From Shewanella avicenniae (lineage in GTDB: Bacteria > Pseudomonadota > Gammaproteobacteria > Enterobacterales > Shewanellaceae), in contig NZ_CP071503.1 of the NCBI RefSeq assembly GCF_017354945.1, positions 3,038,001-3,102,000 of the forward strand: DNA of 64,000 bases. The letters run 5' to 3'. The notes below the pieces were generated by a model. It was not told the DNA's origin, searched no databases, and was given only the letters and a program-made list of their open reading frames with translations. Of the stretch, positions 8,117 to 18,380 are shown piece after piece. The number at the start of each line of letters is the position of its first letter. Position 1 is the first letter of the stretch. The translations under genes were made by a program, and so were the position numbers.

Positions 8117-9286
8117 ATGGCGACACGTTACACGCCGCTAGATTTTGGTTTTGCCGCAGAGCTCGATATGTTACGCGATGCGGTGTCCGAGTTCAGTCAA
8201 GACGTTATCGCACCAATCGCTGCTGAGATTGATCAGCAAAATCGCTTCCCCGCAGAACTCTGGCCTAGGTTAGGCGAATTGGGTTTGCTCGGCATTACCG
8301 TCAGCGAAGAATACGGCGGCGCAGGCATGGGCTATCTTGCACATGTGATTGCAATGGAAGAAATCTCCAGAGCATCAGCCTCTGTCGGGTTATCTTACGG
8401 CGCCCACTCCAACCTGTGTGTTAACCAAATCTTTCGCAACGGTAATCACCGCCAGAAACAGCACTACCTGCCTAAATTAATCAGTGGCGAACATATTGGT
8501 GCCTTAGCCATGAGTGAGCCCAATGCTGGCTCAGACGTGGTGTCAATGACGCTAAACGCCACGGATGATGGTGATGTGTTTTGTCTAAACGGCAGCAAGA
8601 TGTGGATTACCAATGGCCCCGATGCTGACGTGTTCATCGTATATGCCAAAACGGCGCCGGAGCTTGGTGCCCACGGGATCAGCGCTTTTATTGTTGAACG
8701 AAGTTTTGCCGGATTCGCCACCGCGCAAAAGCTCGATAAGCTGGGCATGCGCGGTTCCAGTACTTGTGAGTTAGTGTTCAACAACTGCTGCGTGCCTAAA
8801 GCCAACTTGCTCGGGGAACTGAACCAAGGCGTCAAAGTGCTAATGAGCGGGCTCGATTACGAGCGGCTGGTACTTGCTGGCGGCCCGCTTGGGATCATCT
8901 CCGCCTGTCTCGATCTTGCCCATCCCTACACCGCCGAACGCAAGCAGTTTGGTAAAGCCATCGGCGAATTTCAGCTAGTACAAGCCAAACTGGCAGATAT
9001 GTATACCGCAATGAACACGGCTAAGGCTTACGTTTACAGCGTGGCGCGGGCGTGTGATAACGGCAAAGTCAGCCGCAAAGATACCGCGGGCGCCATTCTC
9101 TACAGCGCAGAAGTCGCCACCAAAGCAGCGCTCGATACCATCCAACTGCTTGGCGGCAATGGCTACATCAATGACTACCCAGCAGGCAGGCTGTTACGAG
9201 ATGCAAAACTGTATGAGATTGGTGCTGGGACTTCAGAAATACGCCGCATGCTGATTGGCCGCGAGCTGTTTCAAGAAAGTCAGTAA
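8117..9286 (+). CDS. liuA: Isovaleryl-CoA dehydrogenase
   Basis: A 389-residue FAD-dependent acyl-CoA dehydrogenase that oxidises isovaleryl-CoA to 3-methylcrotonyl-CoA and donates electrons to ETF (etfBA is at 45.7-47.4 kb). Motifs: [34 protein letters not shown] (FAD/substrate region), [17 protein letters not shown], and the C-terminal [22 protein letters not shown] and [15 protein letters not shown]. The catalytic base appears to be Glu249 in [11 protein letters not shown], the position used by isovaleryl-CoA dehydrogenases. The second ATG (8117) is chosen because TGGAGA lies 6 nt upstream of it; the ATG at 8111 has no usable spacing. Confidence 0.95.
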   Translation: MATRYTPLDFGFAAELDMLRDAVSEFSQDVIAPIAAEIDQQNRFPAELWPRLGELGLLGITVSEEYGGAGMGYLAHVIAMEEISRASASVGLSYGAHSNLCVNQIFRNGNHRQKQHYLPKLISGEHIGALAMSEPNAGSDVVSMTLNATDDGDVFCLNGSKMWITNGPDADVFIVYAKTAPELGAHGISAFIVERSFAGFATAQKLDKLGMRGSSTCELVFNNCCVPKANLLGELNQGVKVLMSGLDYERLVLAGGPLGIISACLDLAHPYTAERKQFGKAIGEFQLVQAKLADMYTAMNTAKAYVYSVARACDNGKVSRKDTAGAILYSAEVATKAALDTIQLLGGNGYINDYPAGRLLRDAKLYEIGAGTSEIRRMLIGRELFQESQ

Positions 9287-9313
9287 CCACGCAGCAGAGG
9301 GAGCACGAAACCA

Positions 9314-10915
9314 ATGAGTGTGATTGCAAATCAAGTCAATCCCAATCTTGAGGAGTTCCAGCAACGCGCTGCCGCAATGCAGCAGTTAGTCAACACGCTG
9401 CAACGGCAGGCTGCGATCATTGTCGAAGGCGGTGGCGCTGAGGCATTGGCACGCCATTGCAGCAAAGGCAAATTGGCACCACGCGAACGGGTAGCAAAAC
9501 TACTCGATGCAGGTTCCCCGTTTTTAGAAATCGGCCAATTTGCCGCGCATCAGGTCTATGACGAAGCCGTGCCAGCGGCTGGAGTCATCGCCGGAATTGG
9601 CCGCGTCAGTGGTGTGGACTGCATGATTATCGCCAACGACCCCACTGTGAAAGGCGGCAGTTATTACCCGCTGACAGTAAAAAAGCATCTGCGTGCACAA
9701 GCCATTGCCGAACGCTGCCAGCTGCCCTGCATCTATCTGGTCGATTCTGGTGGTGCTTACCTTCCTCTGCAAGCAGATGTGTTCCCCGACCGCGATCATT
9801 TTGGCCGCATTTTCTTTAATCAAGCACGCATGTCCGCCAAAGGCATCGCCCAAATCGCGGTGGTTATGGGACTGTGCACGGCGGGTGGCGCATACGTACC
9901 TGCGATGGCCGATGAGTCGATCATTGTCGCCAATCAGGGGACAATTTTTCTTGCCGGACCACCACTTGTGAAGGCCGCAACCGGAGAAGAAGTCTCGGCT
10001 GAAGAACTCGGCGGCGGTGATGTACACACCCGTTTATCGGGTGTAGCCGACCATCTTGCGCAAGATGATGCCCATGCGTTGCAGTTAGCACGAAATGCCG
10101 TGAGCCGACTTAATCACGCTGCCGTTGAACGACCTCGAGCAGCCTTGCCACCTCGCTATAGCGCCGATGAACTCTATGGCATTGTCGGTACCGATCTTAA
10201 AAAGCCAGTTGATGTATTACAGGTCATCGCCCGTTTGCTGGACGACTCAGATTTTGATGAATTCAAAGCCAATTTTGGCACCAGCTTGGTGTGCGGTTTT
10301 GGCAAATTGCATGGCCATGCTGTCGGCATTATCGCCAATAACGGCATTCTGTTTTCAGAGTCAGCCCAAAAAGGCACCCACTTTATTGAGCTTTGTTGCC
10401 AACGCAATATTCCATTGATTTTCCTTCAAAACATTACCGGCTTTATGGTCGGAAAAAAATATGAGCAACAAGGCATTGCGAAACACGGTGCCAAAATGGT
10501 GATGGCGGTGGCCTGCGCCAACGTGCCGAAATTTACCGTGATCATCGGCGGCAGTTATGGCGCAGGAAACTACGGTATGTGTGGTCGCGCCTATGACCCA
10601 ACCATGATGTGGAGTTGGCCGAACGCCCGTATCTCGGTGATGGGCGGCGAGCAAGCCGCCAATGTGTTGGCGACAGTGAAGCGCGATGGTTTACAGCGCA
10701 AAGGTGTTGCTTGGTCAGCTGCTGATGAAAGCACATTTAAACAGCCCATCATCGATAAATATGAGCAAGAAGGCGATCCGTATTACGCCAGTGCGCGACT
10801 TTGGGACGATGGCATTATCGACCCAGCACAAACCCGCGATGTACTGGGGTTAGCATTAACGGCTGTGGCTAATGCCCCAATTGAACCGACCCAGTTTGGC
10901 GTATTCAGAATTTAG
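9314..10915 (+). CDS. liuB: Methylcrotonyl-CoA carboxylase, carboxyltransferase (beta) subunit
   Basis: A 533-residue carboxyltransferase of the biotin-dependent acyl-CoA carboxylase family. With LiuD it carboxylates 3-methylcrotonyl-CoA to 3-methylglutaconyl-CoA. The N-terminal half includes [32 protein letters not shown] and [19 protein letters not shown]. The C-terminal half has [18 protein letters not shown] and [18 protein letters not shown], which form the acyl-CoA and biotin oxyanion sites. The [13 protein letters not shown] and [11 protein letters not shown] segments are typical of MCC rather than propionyl-CoA carboxylase. It is 27 nt after liuA and 8 nt before liuC. Confidence 0.94.
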   Translation: MSVIANQVNPNLEEFQQRAAAMQQLVNTLQRQAAIIVEGGGAEALARHCSKGKLAPRERVAKLLDAGSPFLEIGQFAAHQVYDEAVPAAGVIAGIGRVSGVDCMIIANDPTVKGGSYYPLTVKKHLRAQAIAERCQLPCIYLVDSGGAYLPLQADVFPDRDHFGRIFFNQARMSAKGIAQIAVVMGLCTAGGAYVPAMADESIIVANQGTIFLAGPPLVKAATGEEVSAEELGGGDVHTRLSGVADHLAQDDAHALQLARNAVSRLNHAAVERPRAALPPRYSADELYGIVGTDLKKPVDVLQVIARLLDDSDFDEFKANFGTSLVCGFGKLHGHAVGIIANNGILFSESAQKGTHFIELCCQRNIPLIFLQNITGFMVGKKYEQQGIAKHGAKMVMAVACANVPKFTVIIGGSYGAGNYGMCGRAYDPTMMWSWPNARISVMGGEQAANVLATVKRDGLQRKGVAWSAADESTFKQPIIDKYEQEGDPYYASARLWDDGIIDPAQTRDVLGLALTAVANAPIEPTQFGVFRI

Positions 10916-10923
10916 GAGGGAAC

Positions 10924-11742
10924 ATGCAAGCCTTACTGATGGAAACCGACACCCGCGGGATCTGCCGTCTAACCCTCAATCGCTCGCAAAGTGCTAATGC
11001 GCTTGATGAACAGCTGATTAGCGATCTTATCGATGCGCTGGAGCACTTAGCCACCTTACGTGATTGCCGCGTCTTGTTGCTGCAAGGTGCAGGCAAACAC
11101 TTTAGTGCCGGTGCAGATCTCGGTTGGATGCAGCGCCAAGCTCAAATGGACTACGACGCTAATGTGGAAGATGCGGCACGACTGGCCAAACTGATGCAGG
11201 TGCTGGATGAATTTCCCAAGCCGACCATCGCATTGGTACAAGGTGCAGCTTATGGCGGCGCGCTGGGACTGATTTGTTGCTGCGACATAGTCTTAGCCGC
11301 TGAGTCTGCGCGTTTTTGTTTAAGTGAAGTCAAACTTGGACTCATCCCCGCTGTCATATCCCCTTATGTCAATCGCAGCATCGGCATGCGCCAACTCCGA
11401 CGTTATGCGCTGAGCGCTGAAGTCATCGATGCTTTTACCGCCTTGCAGCTCGGTTTAGTGCATCAATTAGCCTCCGAACTCGACCACAGCGCCGCTAAGC
11501 TCATCGATGCCATTTTACAAGGCAGCCCAGAAGCACAGCGACAATGTAAATCGTTACTCGCCAAAGTGAATGACAAAAGTTTTGATGACTCGCTACGCAT
11601 CCTTACCGCCCGCGCCATTGCCGATGCCCGCAGCAGCAGCGAAGCTCATGAGGGCATGAGTGCCTTTTTTGAAAAACGCGCTGCCAGTTGGCAAGTGTCA
11701 GCCAACACTCACGCACCACTCTCGGGAGGCAAGCATGACTGA
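10924..11742 (+). CDS. liuC: Methylglutaconyl-CoA hydratase
   Basis: A 272-residue enoyl-CoA hydratase/isomerase-superfamily enzyme expected to hydrate 3-methylglutaconyl-CoA to HMG-CoA. The oxyanion-hole segments are visible as GKHFSAGADLGWM and VQGAAYGGALGLICCCDI, with FCLSEVKLGLIPAVISPYV after them, as in the crotonase fold. The start has a strong AGGAGG Shine-Dalgarno. Its last codons overlap the liuD start by 8 nt (ATGACTGA), so the two are probably translationally coupled. The exact substrate follows from operon context. Confidence 0.92.
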   Translation: MQALLMETDTRGICRLTLNRSQSANALDEQLISDLIDALEHLATLRDCRVLLLQGAGKHFSAGADLGWMQRQAQMDYDANVEDAARLAKLMQVLDEFPKPTIALVQGAAYGGALGLICCCDIVLAAESARFCLSEVKLGLIPAVISPYVNRSIGMRQLRRYALSAEVIDAFTALQLGLVHQLASELDHSAAKLIDAILQGSPEAQRQCKSLLAKVNDKSFDDSLRILTARAIADARSSSEAHEGMSAFFEKRAASWQVSANTHAPLSGGKHD

Positions 11743-13789
11743 GCGTCGCATCAACAGCCTGTTGATTGCTAATCGGGGCGAAATTGCCTGCCGAATTATT
11801 CAAACCTGCCACAAACTGGGAATTCGTGCCGTCGCAATTTTTTCAGAAGTGGATAGCCACGCCCGCCATGTCACGCTGGCCGATAGTGCTTTTCTGGTGG
11901 AAGGCGCCACGCCTGTGGCCGCCTATCTCAATGTCGAGCGGATTATCGAAATCGCTCAGCAATGCGGTGCTGATGCGATTCATCCTGGCTATGGATTTCT
12001 GTCAGAAAATGCAGCCTTCGCCAATGCATGCAACGCGGTAGGCATTATCTTTGTTGGCCCACCGGCCAGTGCCATTGCAGCCATGGGCAGTAAAAGTGCC
12101 GCCAAAACTATTATGCAGCAAGCGGGTGTGCCGCTGATACCCGGCTATCACGGAAGTGAGCAAACACCAACCGCGTTGATGGCGCAGGCCAGCACTATCG
12201 GCTTTCCACTGTTGATCAAAGCGGCATTTGGCGGTGGCGGCAAAGGGATGCGTATTGTTGAGCAAGAAGCGCAATTTATGGCGCAACTGGAAGCGGCCAA
12301 ACGTGAAGCCAAAGCCGCCTTTGGCGATGACAGTATGCTGCTGGAAAAATATATTCAGCAACCGCGGCATATTGAAGTGCAGGTTTTTGCCGACCAGCAT
12401 GGCCAGTGCATTTACCTTGGCGATCGCGACTGTTCATTACAGCGACGTCACCAAAAAGTGATTGAAGAAGCGCCCGCCCCCAACCTAACCGATGCCACCC
12501 GCCAAGCGATGGGGCAAGCGGCAGTCGCAGCCGCGCAAGCGATTGATTATGTCGGCGCAGGTACCATTGAGTTTCTGCTCGATGCGCAACAACAATTTTA
12601 TTTTATGGAGATGAACACCCGATTGCAGGTGGAGCATCCCGTCACCGAGATGGTGACCGGCGTTGATTTGGTAGCGTGGCAACTGCAGATTGCCATGGGG
12701 CAACCGTTACCGCTAACACAAACTGAAGTGACTATTACCGGTCATGCATTTGAAGCGCGGATCTACGCCGAAGATCCACTGCATCAGTTTTTACCTGCAT
12801 CAGGCAAGCTGTATGAGCTGCAACCACCTCAGCCATCAGCAACCATCCGCATCGATTCTGGCGTGCAAGCGGGCGATATAATCACCCCGTATTACGATCC
12901 TATGATTGCCAAATTGATCGTCCACCAGCCCGATCGTCAACAAGCGCTTAGCAGCTTAGTGCTGGCATTGCAGCAATATGTCATCGCGGGTGTTAAACAC
13001 AATATCGATTTTTTGCGGCGGCTGGCGGCACATAGCGAGTTTGCGGGTACTCACTTTAGCACCCATTTCATTGAGCAACATCAAGCCGAACTGCTTGCCC
13101 CTGCGGTAGATGACAAGATTGTCGCACTGGCGGCTATTGGCTGTCTGCTACGCAATCAACAGCAACAAACATTGCCGCAAACACTGGCGGGGTTCAGGTT
13201 AAACGCTGCAGCCACATGGCAACAATATTTAGCGGCAGAAGAGTGGGAACCAGCTGGCGATCAAACAGCGCCAAGCTGGATAACGCTTCAGCAAGCTACT
13301 GCTGACGCTTACCAGCTTGAGCTCGGCAATAAACGCTTTCTGGTTAGTGGTGAATTCAACGCAGCAACGGGTCAACTGTATGCGATGCTCAACGGCGAGG
13401 TATTAAGTTGTCATCTGTTTTGGCAGCAAACACGGCTCTATCTTTGCCATCAAGGCCAAACCGTTGAATTCCAAACCGCCGCACCAACGATTCAACAAGA
13501 CAACAGCGCACAACACAGTTTTTGCGCGCCGATGAATGGCACCATTGTGACTCAGCTAGTCGCCCCCGGTGAAGCCGTAAAAGCAGGCCAAGGGCTGCTG
13601 GTGATGGAAGCGATGAAGATGGAATATCAGCTCAACGCACCAACCGCAGGCTCGGTTAGCGCCTTTTGTTTTACAGCTGGCGCGTTAGTTAGCGAGGGCG
13701 ATTTACTGCTGCATTTTTCGGCTGAAGATGCTGATGCTGATACTTATTCTGATACTGACGCCGACACGAATATTACGGAGGCTGACTAA
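11735..13789 (+). CDS. liuD: Methylcrotonyl-CoA carboxylase, biotin carboxylase/BCCP (alpha) subunit
   Basis: A 684-residue biotin-containing subunit. Residues 1-450 are biotin carboxylase (LIANRGEIACRII, the ATP-grasp loop AAFGGGGKGMRIVEQE, EKYIQQPRHIEVQVF, FMEMNTRLQVEHPVTEMV). A linker follows, then a biotinyl domain with the biotinylated lysine in VMEAMKMEYQ near residue 630. The ATG at 11735 is used rather than the upstream in-frame ATG at 11660 because GGGAGG precedes it and the family N-terminus starts there. After the biotinyl domain there is an unusual acidic tail (AEDADADTYSDTDADT) encoded by GCTGAT/GATACT repeats. It overlaps liuE by one base (TAATG). Confidence 0.94.
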   Translation: MTERRINSLLIANRGEIACRIIQTCHKLGIRAVAIFSEVDSHARHVTLADSAFLVEGATPVAAYLNVERIIEIAQQCGADAIHPGYGFLSENAAFANACNAVGIIFVGPPASAIAAMGSKSAAKTIMQQAGVPLIPGYHGSEQTPTALMAQASTIGFPLLIKAAFGGGGKGMRIVEQEAQFMAQLEAAKREAKAAFGDDSMLLEKYIQQPRHIEVQVFADQHGQCIYLGDRDCSLQRRHQKVIEEAPAPNLTDATRQAMGQAAVAAAQAIDYVGAGTIEFLLDAQQQFYFMEMNTRLQVEHPVTEMVTGVDLVAWQLQIAMGQPLPLTQTEVTITGHAFEARIYAEDPLHQFLPASGKLYELQPPQPSATIRIDSGVQAGDIITPYYDPMIAKLIVHQPDRQQALSSLVLALQQYVIAGVKHNIDFLRRLAAHSEFAGTHFSTHFIEQHQAELLAPAVDDKIVALAAIGCLLRNQQQQTLPQTLAGFRLNAAATWQQYLAAEEWEPAGDQTAPSWITLQQATADAYQLELGNKRFLVSGEFNAATGQLYAMLNGEVLSCHLFWQQTRLYLCHQGQTVEFQTAAPTIQQDNSAQHSFCAPMNGTIVTQLVAPGEAVKAGQGLLVMEAMKMEYQLNAPTAGSVSAFCFTAGALVSEGDLLLHFSAEDADADTYSDTDADTNITEAD

Positions 13790-14679
13790 TGTACCCCTCC
13801 AGCATCAGTATCTATGAAGTTGGCCCACGTGATGGCTTACAAAATGAAGCCTTACTGCCAACAGCGGCTAAGGTACAACTGATCAACGGCCTCGCTAATT
13901 GTGGCTTAAACCGCATTGAGGTCGGCAGTTTTGTGTCTCACAAATGGGTGCCGCAGATGGCCGATTCCGCCGCCGTTTGCCAACAGATTGAGCAGCGAGC
14001 CGACGTTCGTTATTCAGCACTAGTGCCCAACATCAAAGGGCTGGAACAAGCTCTCGCCGCCCACATCAGAGAAATTGCGCTGTTCACTGCTGCGTCCGAA
14101 AGTTTCTGCCAACGTAATATCAACTGCTCGATCAATGAATCATTACAACGGTTTGAACCTGTGTTTACTGCAGCCAAAGCGGCCAAGCTGCGCGTTAGAG
14201 CCTATGTGTCTTGCGTGTTAGGTTGCCCTTACGAAGGCACCATAAATACCGCCCAAGTCGCGGCCGTTACTCATGCCTTGATTGAGATGGGCGCATATGA
14301 GGTTTCCCTTGGCGACACCATTGGCGTTGGCACGCCACGGGCAGCACGCAGCATGGTTGATGCGGTGAGTCAACGCGTTAGCCCATCTCAACTCGCGCTG
14401 CATTTTCACGATACCTACGGCCAAGCGTTGGCCAATATTGTGGCCTGTCTCGACAGTGGTATTCACACCATCGACGCCTCTGTGGCAGGGCTGGGCGGCT
14501 GCCCTTACGCCAAAGGCGCGTCAGGCAACCTAGCCACCGAAGATCTGGTGTACATGCTTGAAGGCATGGGGATTGAAACCGGCGTAGATCTGCCACAGTT
14601 AGCGAAGTTCGGTCAGCAAATCTGTCAGCAGTTGGGCAAAGTTACCAGCAGCAAAGTCGGCCAAGCGCTGCAATCTTGA
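13789..14679 (+). CDS. liuE: Hydroxymethylglutaryl-CoA lyase
   Basis: A 296-residue TIM-barrel lyase of the HMGL-like family that splits HMG-CoA to acetyl-CoA and acetoacetate, the last step of leucine breakdown. The N-terminal GPRDGLQNE holds the metal-binding Asp. HFHDTYGQALANI carries the metal-binding His pair. GLGGCPYAKGASGNLATED carries the catalytic Cys of HMG-CoA lyase. Translation probably follows liuD by stop-start reuse. Acetoacetate made here is the substrate for the CoA-transferase encoded next. Confidence 0.95.
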   Translation: MYPSSISIYEVGPRDGLQNEALLPTAAKVQLINGLANCGLNRIEVGSFVSHKWVPQMADSAAVCQQIEQRADVRYSALVPNIKGLEQALAAHIREIALFTAASESFCQRNINCSINESLQRFEPVFTAAKAAKLRVRAYVSCVLGCPYEGTINTAQVAAVTHALIEMGAYEVSLGDTIGVGTPRAARSMVDAVSQRVSPSQLALHFHDTYGQALANIVACLDSGIHTIDASVAGLGGCPYAKGASGNLATEDLVYMLEGMGIETGVDLPQLAKFGQQICQQLGKVTSSKVGQALQS

Positions 14680-14694
14680 TTCTGAGGAGACGAT

Positions 14695-15411
14695 ATGGGC
14701 GGGTTAAACAAAGTCGTTAATAGCTATCAAGAGGCGCTCCTGGGGCTCACCGACGGGATGACCATTATGGTCGGCGGTTTTGGTCTGTGTGGTATTCCAG
14801 AAGGCTTAATCGCGGAAATGGTGCGGATGAAAGTGAGCGGCTTAACGGCTATTTCCAACAACGCTGGCGTCGATGATTTCGGGCTGGGGCTGTTACTGCA
14901 GCACAAACAGATCCGCACCATGATCGCTTCCTATGTCGGTGAAAACGCCTTGTTTGAGCAGCAGATGCTGAGCGGTGAACTTGAGGTAATTCTGACACCG
15001 CAAGGCTCACTGGCGGAAAAAATTCGTGCTGGCGGCGCTGGAATTCCGGCGTTTTACACCGCGACTGGCTACGGCACCCCCATCGCTGATGGTAAAGAAA
15101 CTCGCGAATTTAATGGTCGCCATTATGTGTTAGAGCCAGCGCTGCATGCGGACTTCGCCCTGATTAAAGCGTGGAAAGCCGATACCATGGGCAATCTTAT
15201 CTACCGCAATACCACGGCCAATTTTAATCCGGTGATGGCCACCGCAGGCAGAATCACCGTGGCGGAAGTGGAGCAAATCGTCGCCCCGGGTGAGCTCGAT
15301 CCAAATCAGATCCATACGCCGGGAATTTATGTCGACCGGGTAATTGTGGGTCAGTTTGAAAAGCGCATCGAAAAACGCACCGTTAAGCAGGTCAACGCTA
15401 ACCCAAATTGA
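14695..15411 (+). CDS. atoD: 3-oxoacid CoA-transferase subunit A
   Basis: A 238-residue CoA-transferase family I alpha subunit. With the next gene it moves CoA from succinyl-CoA or acetyl-CoA to acetoacetate so it can be thiolysed. [18 protein letters not shown] near the N-terminus and the CoA-binding [19 protein letters not shown] are family signatures. It begins 15 nt after liuE behind GAGGAG, so it belongs to the liu operon. Whether the CoA donor is succinyl-CoA (ScoA) or acetyl-CoA (AtoD) is not decided by the sequence alone. Confidence 0.92.
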   Translation: MGGLNKVVNSYQEALLGLTDGMTIMVGGFGLCGIPEGLIAEMVRMKVSGLTAISNNAGVDDFGLGLLLQHKQIRTMIASYVGENALFEQQMLSGELEVILTPQGSLAEKIRAGGAGIPAFYTATGYGTPIADGKETREFNGRHYVLEPALHADFALIKAWKADTMGNLIYRNTTANFNPVMATAGRITVAEVEQIVAPGELDPNQIHTPGIYVDRVIVGQFEKRIEKRTVKQVNANPN

Positions 15412-15436
15412 ACTGAAAAAGAGTGAGGAGTTTGTC

Positions 15437-16096
15437 ATGGCATTAACTCGCGAACAGATGGCGATGCGTGTGGCGCAAGAGCTACGCGACGGCGACTATG
15501 TGAATCTCGGTATCGGCATTCCAACCTTGGTGGCCAACTATATTCCTGCGGGAATGGAAGTGATGCTGCAATCGGAAAATGGCCTGCTCGGCATGGGCGA
15601 GTTTCCCACTGAAGCCGAATTGGATCCCGATCTCATCAACGCCGGTAAACAAACAGTGACTGCGGTGGACGGTGCCGCGTTTTTTTCCAGCGCTGAAAGC
15701 TTTGCGATGATCCGCGGCGGCCATGTAGATCTCACAGTCTTGGGCGCATTTGAAGTGGACGTTGAAGGTTCAATTGCCTCTTGGATGATCCCCGGCAAAT
15801 TGGTCAAAGGCATGGGCGGCGCGATGGATCTCGTTGCCGGTGCGCATAATATCATCGTCACCATGATGCATGCCGATAAAGCGGGTAACTCCAAATTACT
15901 GCCAAAATGCCAACTACCGCTGACCGGATTTCGTTGTATTCAGCGGGTGCTGACTGATTTGGCCTTGCTGGAAATCAAAGACGGCGCGTTTCACCTGCTA
16001 GAGCGAGCACCCGGGGTGAGCGTTGAAGAAATCCAACAGAAAACAGCAGGTAAATTGTACTGCCCCCAAGTGGTTCCTGAGATAAAAACACATTAG
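15437..16096 (+). CDS. atoA: 3-oxoacid CoA-transferase subunit B
   Basis: A 219-residue CoA-transferase family I beta subunit. LGIGIPTLVANYIP is followed by the catalytic glutamate (Glu47) in SENGLLGMG, which forms the acyl-CoA thioester intermediate; GGAMDLVAGAHNIIVTMMH is also a family signature. The ATG at 15437 is preferred over an in-frame GTG/ATG start in the end of atoD because GTGAGGAG lies just upstream and subunit B proteins begin MALTREQ-like. It is the last gene of the liu-ato operon; no strong hairpin terminator is obvious after it. Confidence 0.92.
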   Translation: MALTREQMAMRVAQELRDGDYVNLGIGIPTLVANYIPAGMEVMLQSENGLLGMGEFPTEAELDPDLINAGKQTVTAVDGAAFFSSAESFAMIRGGHVDLTVLGAFEVDVEGSIASWMIPGKLVKGMGGAMDLVAGAHNIIVTMMHADKAGNSKLLPKCQLPLTGFRCIQRVLTDLALLEIKDGAFHLLERAPGVSVEEIQQKTAGKLYCPQVVPEIKTH

Positions 16097-16239
16097 CAAT
16101 ATAAATCAATATATTATCAATTTATTAGCGCTCAATGTTTTATTAAACACATCACAAATTAAGATGTTTTTGCTTGGTCATCCGCGGCAATTCACCTAAG
16201 GTGTGCGCTTCTTTTTTCAGACCGCTGAATATTTAGGCG

Positions 16240-16542
16240 ATGGCAGTGGTCCATCAACAACCCATAAAAACAATTTTCAGTATGGATAGTTACTTTATCT
16301 CGCTGCTTTGTCTCCTTGCTGGAGGCTATTTGCTGAGCAGAAATATCGGCCATTTAACCGATACCCAGCAACTGCATTGTTACTTACAACGTAGCCCGAA
16401 AGCTCGCCTGTGGGTCAATGTGTTTGGTTTTGATCGCACCTTCATTATCGCTAAAAAACTGCTGTTGCCACTGGGCTGCGTACTCAGTTTTAGTTTGGCC
16501 GTGGTTGGCGGTTGGAACCTCGTCAATCTGACACTGATTTAA
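16240..16542 (+). CDS. Small predicted membrane protein of unknown function
   Basis: A 100-residue product with two hydrophobic segments, one around residues 15-32 (YFISLLCLLAGGYLL) and one near the C-terminus (LLLPLGCVLSFSLAVVGG), joined by a polar loop that includes RSPKARLWVNVFGFD. I do not recognise a family. An internal ATG at 16282 (MDSYFIS) would place the first membrane segment at the N-terminus and may be the true start; neither has a strong Shine-Dalgarno. It stands alone between the liu operon and a GNAT gene. Confidence 0.5.
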   Translation: MAVVHQQPIKTIFSMDSYFISLLCLLAGGYLLSRNIGHLTDTQQLHCYLQRSPKARLWVNVFGFDRTFIIAKKLLLPLGCVLSFSLAVVGGWNLVNLTLI

Positions 16543-16678
16543 TTGCATCTTGTCGTGCTTCATCTCCGTTGAAAACAGCGGCTAACTTGGCTACAGAATC
16601 CACTTTGCCAATTATCCGCAATCGCGTATAACCATCCTGCAAGCACCGTAAAACAATGGCACAACTCAGGATAAGAAA

Positions 16679-17230
16679 ATGGCATTAGCAACAGGTTTGA
16701 TGATTGGTCCGCTAACACTAAAGCCGTTAGCAATGGCAGATAGCGCAGCTTTTTGGCAGCATATCGAGCAAAATCGCGCTATCTACCAAGATACCATTCC
16801 GTTCGTTAGCGGCACCCATACGCTGGGACAATTAGAGCAATTGCTTACGGCAAATCTCGCCAAGCAAGCGCAAAATGAAGCGCAGTTTTATGGCTTATGG
16901 CATGGAACGGAAATGGCGGGCTATCTGCTGGTACGTGAAATCAATCCGCAAGCGCGCTGGGCAGAAATCGGCTATATGCTCGGGCAACAATGGCATGGCC
17001 AAGGAATTATCACCAAAGCTTGCCAACTATTGATAGACGATCTGTTTGACGTTTCTGCAATGGATAAAATTGCCCTGTGCTGCAACGATAATAACCACGC
17101 CAGTATTGCTGTCGCCAAACGACTCGGGTTCACCCTCGAAGGCACACTCAGACAATACTTTGTGGTCAATCAGGTGCGGCGCAATATGTGCTGCTTTGGT
17201 TTGCTACGAGAAGAGTGGCAACAAAGCTAA
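16679..17230 (+). CDS. GNAT-family N-acetyltransferase, RimJ/RimL-like
   Basis: A 183-residue acetyltransferase. The acetyl-CoA-binding motif A region is visible in WAEIGYMLGQQWHGQGIITKACQLL (residues about 97-121), followed by N-NHASIAVAKRLGFTLEGTLRQ, the typical end of the GNAT fold in RimJ/RimL-type enzymes. These acetylate protein N-termini, amino sugars or small amines using acetyl-CoA. The substrate here is unknown. The gene is monocistronic. Confidence 0.85.
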   Translation: MALATGLMIGPLTLKPLAMADSAAFWQHIEQNRAIYQDTIPFVSGTHTLGQLEQLLTANLAKQAQNEAQFYGLWHGTEMAGYLLVREINPQARWAEIGYMLGQQWHGQGIITKACQLLIDDLFDVSAMDKIALCCNDNNHASIAVAKRLGFTLEGTLRQYFVVNQVRRNMCCFGLLREEWQQS

Positions 17231-17267
17231 GCCCATTGCCACACGTAAGTGTTGCCTTTATAACCGC

Positions 17268-17981
17268 TTAGCCAAAGAAATGGCGCCAGAGATAGGTCAG
17301 CGGTAACACTAAAAATAGCGCGGGAAGAAAGTTAACCACGGCAAAATTCATAATCTGCGCGATACGTAACCCCACCGCCACCATGATGATGCCACCAACG
17401 GCTGAGAAATCACCAAAGGCCGCGGCATCCATATACGGCATAATGGGCTTGGCCAGGTAAAATAGCGCCACTTGCACCACCAACTGGGCGATTACGGTAA
17501 AACTAATCCCCGCGCCAAGGCCAATCGCAAAGATACACGCGGTAAGAAAATCCATGATGGCTTTGACCAGCAGTAGCTGATAGTCACCGTTCATGCCTTC
17601 AGTCATCGAACCGATAACACCTAAGCCACTGGCACCAAATACCACCAGCAATGAAGCGAATTGTTTAGAGAACTCCTCTTGAGTGAGCCCTCGGGGCAGC
17701 GGGATAAAACGGTCAAGTTTGCTTTGCAGCAGGGTGGCACCTCTGGAGATCGAACGTTCTAAATAAAACAGCTCACCGATTGCGGTGCCGAATATCAGAG
17801 ACAAGATCACCACCGGCAGGTGCTGGCCTTTGACGATCATATTCACCCCAATCAAAATAGACGCCAAGGCAAAGGTGGGCGGTAATCCGGTCTGCAACCG
17901 CTTGGGAATATATTTGGCAAGCGCCGCACCAATAATTGAACCAGCAATAATCCCTACACTATTCAGTATCGGACCTATCAT
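17268..17981 (-). CDS. DUF554-family integral membrane protein
   Basis: A 237-residue polytopic membrane protein resembling the DUF554 (YqgA/YdfK) family. The start MIGPILNSVGIIAGSIIGA, GTAIGELFYLERSI and the repeated hydrophobic glycine-rich segments fit the family; about seven membrane segments can be counted. The function of the family is unknown, perhaps transport. The ATG at 17981 is preferred over one at 17999 because AAGGAGAG lies 7 nt upstream of it. It is convergent with the GNAT gene. Confidence 0.8.
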   Translation of the reverse strand: MIGPILNSVGIIAGSIIGAALAKYIPKRLQTGLPPTFALASILIGVNMIVKGQHLPVVILSLIFGTAIGELFYLERSISRGATLLQSKLDRFIPLPRGLTQEEFSKQFASLLVVFGASGLGVIGSMTEGMNGDYQLLLVKAIMDFLTACIFAIGLGAGISFTVIAQLVVQVALFYLAKPIMPYMDAAAFGDFSAVGGIIMVAVGLRIAQIMNFAVVNFLPALFLVLPLTYLWRHFFG

Positions 17982-18380
17982 GGGAAAACTCTCCTTCATC
18001 GACTAACGCTGCCTCCATGCCAATGCAGTGCGTTAGAGCGGTGCAAAACCAGCAACAATTTGATTCTAAAAGCGATGAAATATTGGGTGTAAGCAAGCGA
18101 AATGCTTGAGAAAGGCAACTCATCTGTAACTGCCTATCAGACTAACACTATCAACTGCAGGATGTTCAACACGATTTTTCGATTAGTATCATCGATTGCA
18201 GTGAACTACTGATTTTGACCGGATTTAACAAAAAAGCTTTGATCACGAACAGCTAAATTATGTGTTGCAGTTCTATAAAACGATGAACAACACTGGTAGA
18301 ACCACTGCCATAGCGCTACTTTCTAGCTGTTTGTTTACCTCTCCTTTTCATGAACGATACCATAGGCGGTGGGAGGCATT
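17982..18380. other. Intergenic region between divergent genes, no recognised element
   Basis: About 400 nt separate the divergent DUF554 and lipoprotein genes. I find no long open frame, hairpin with T tract or RNA gene. It presumably holds two promoters. A GGGAGG Shine-Dalgarno for the right-hand gene is at 18371-18376. Confidence 0.4.

Noticed and set aside
11660-11734. N-terminal extension of liuD
   Set aside because: The frame is open but overlaps liuC by 83 nt; the ATG at 11735 has a strong Shine-Dalgarno and matches the family start.
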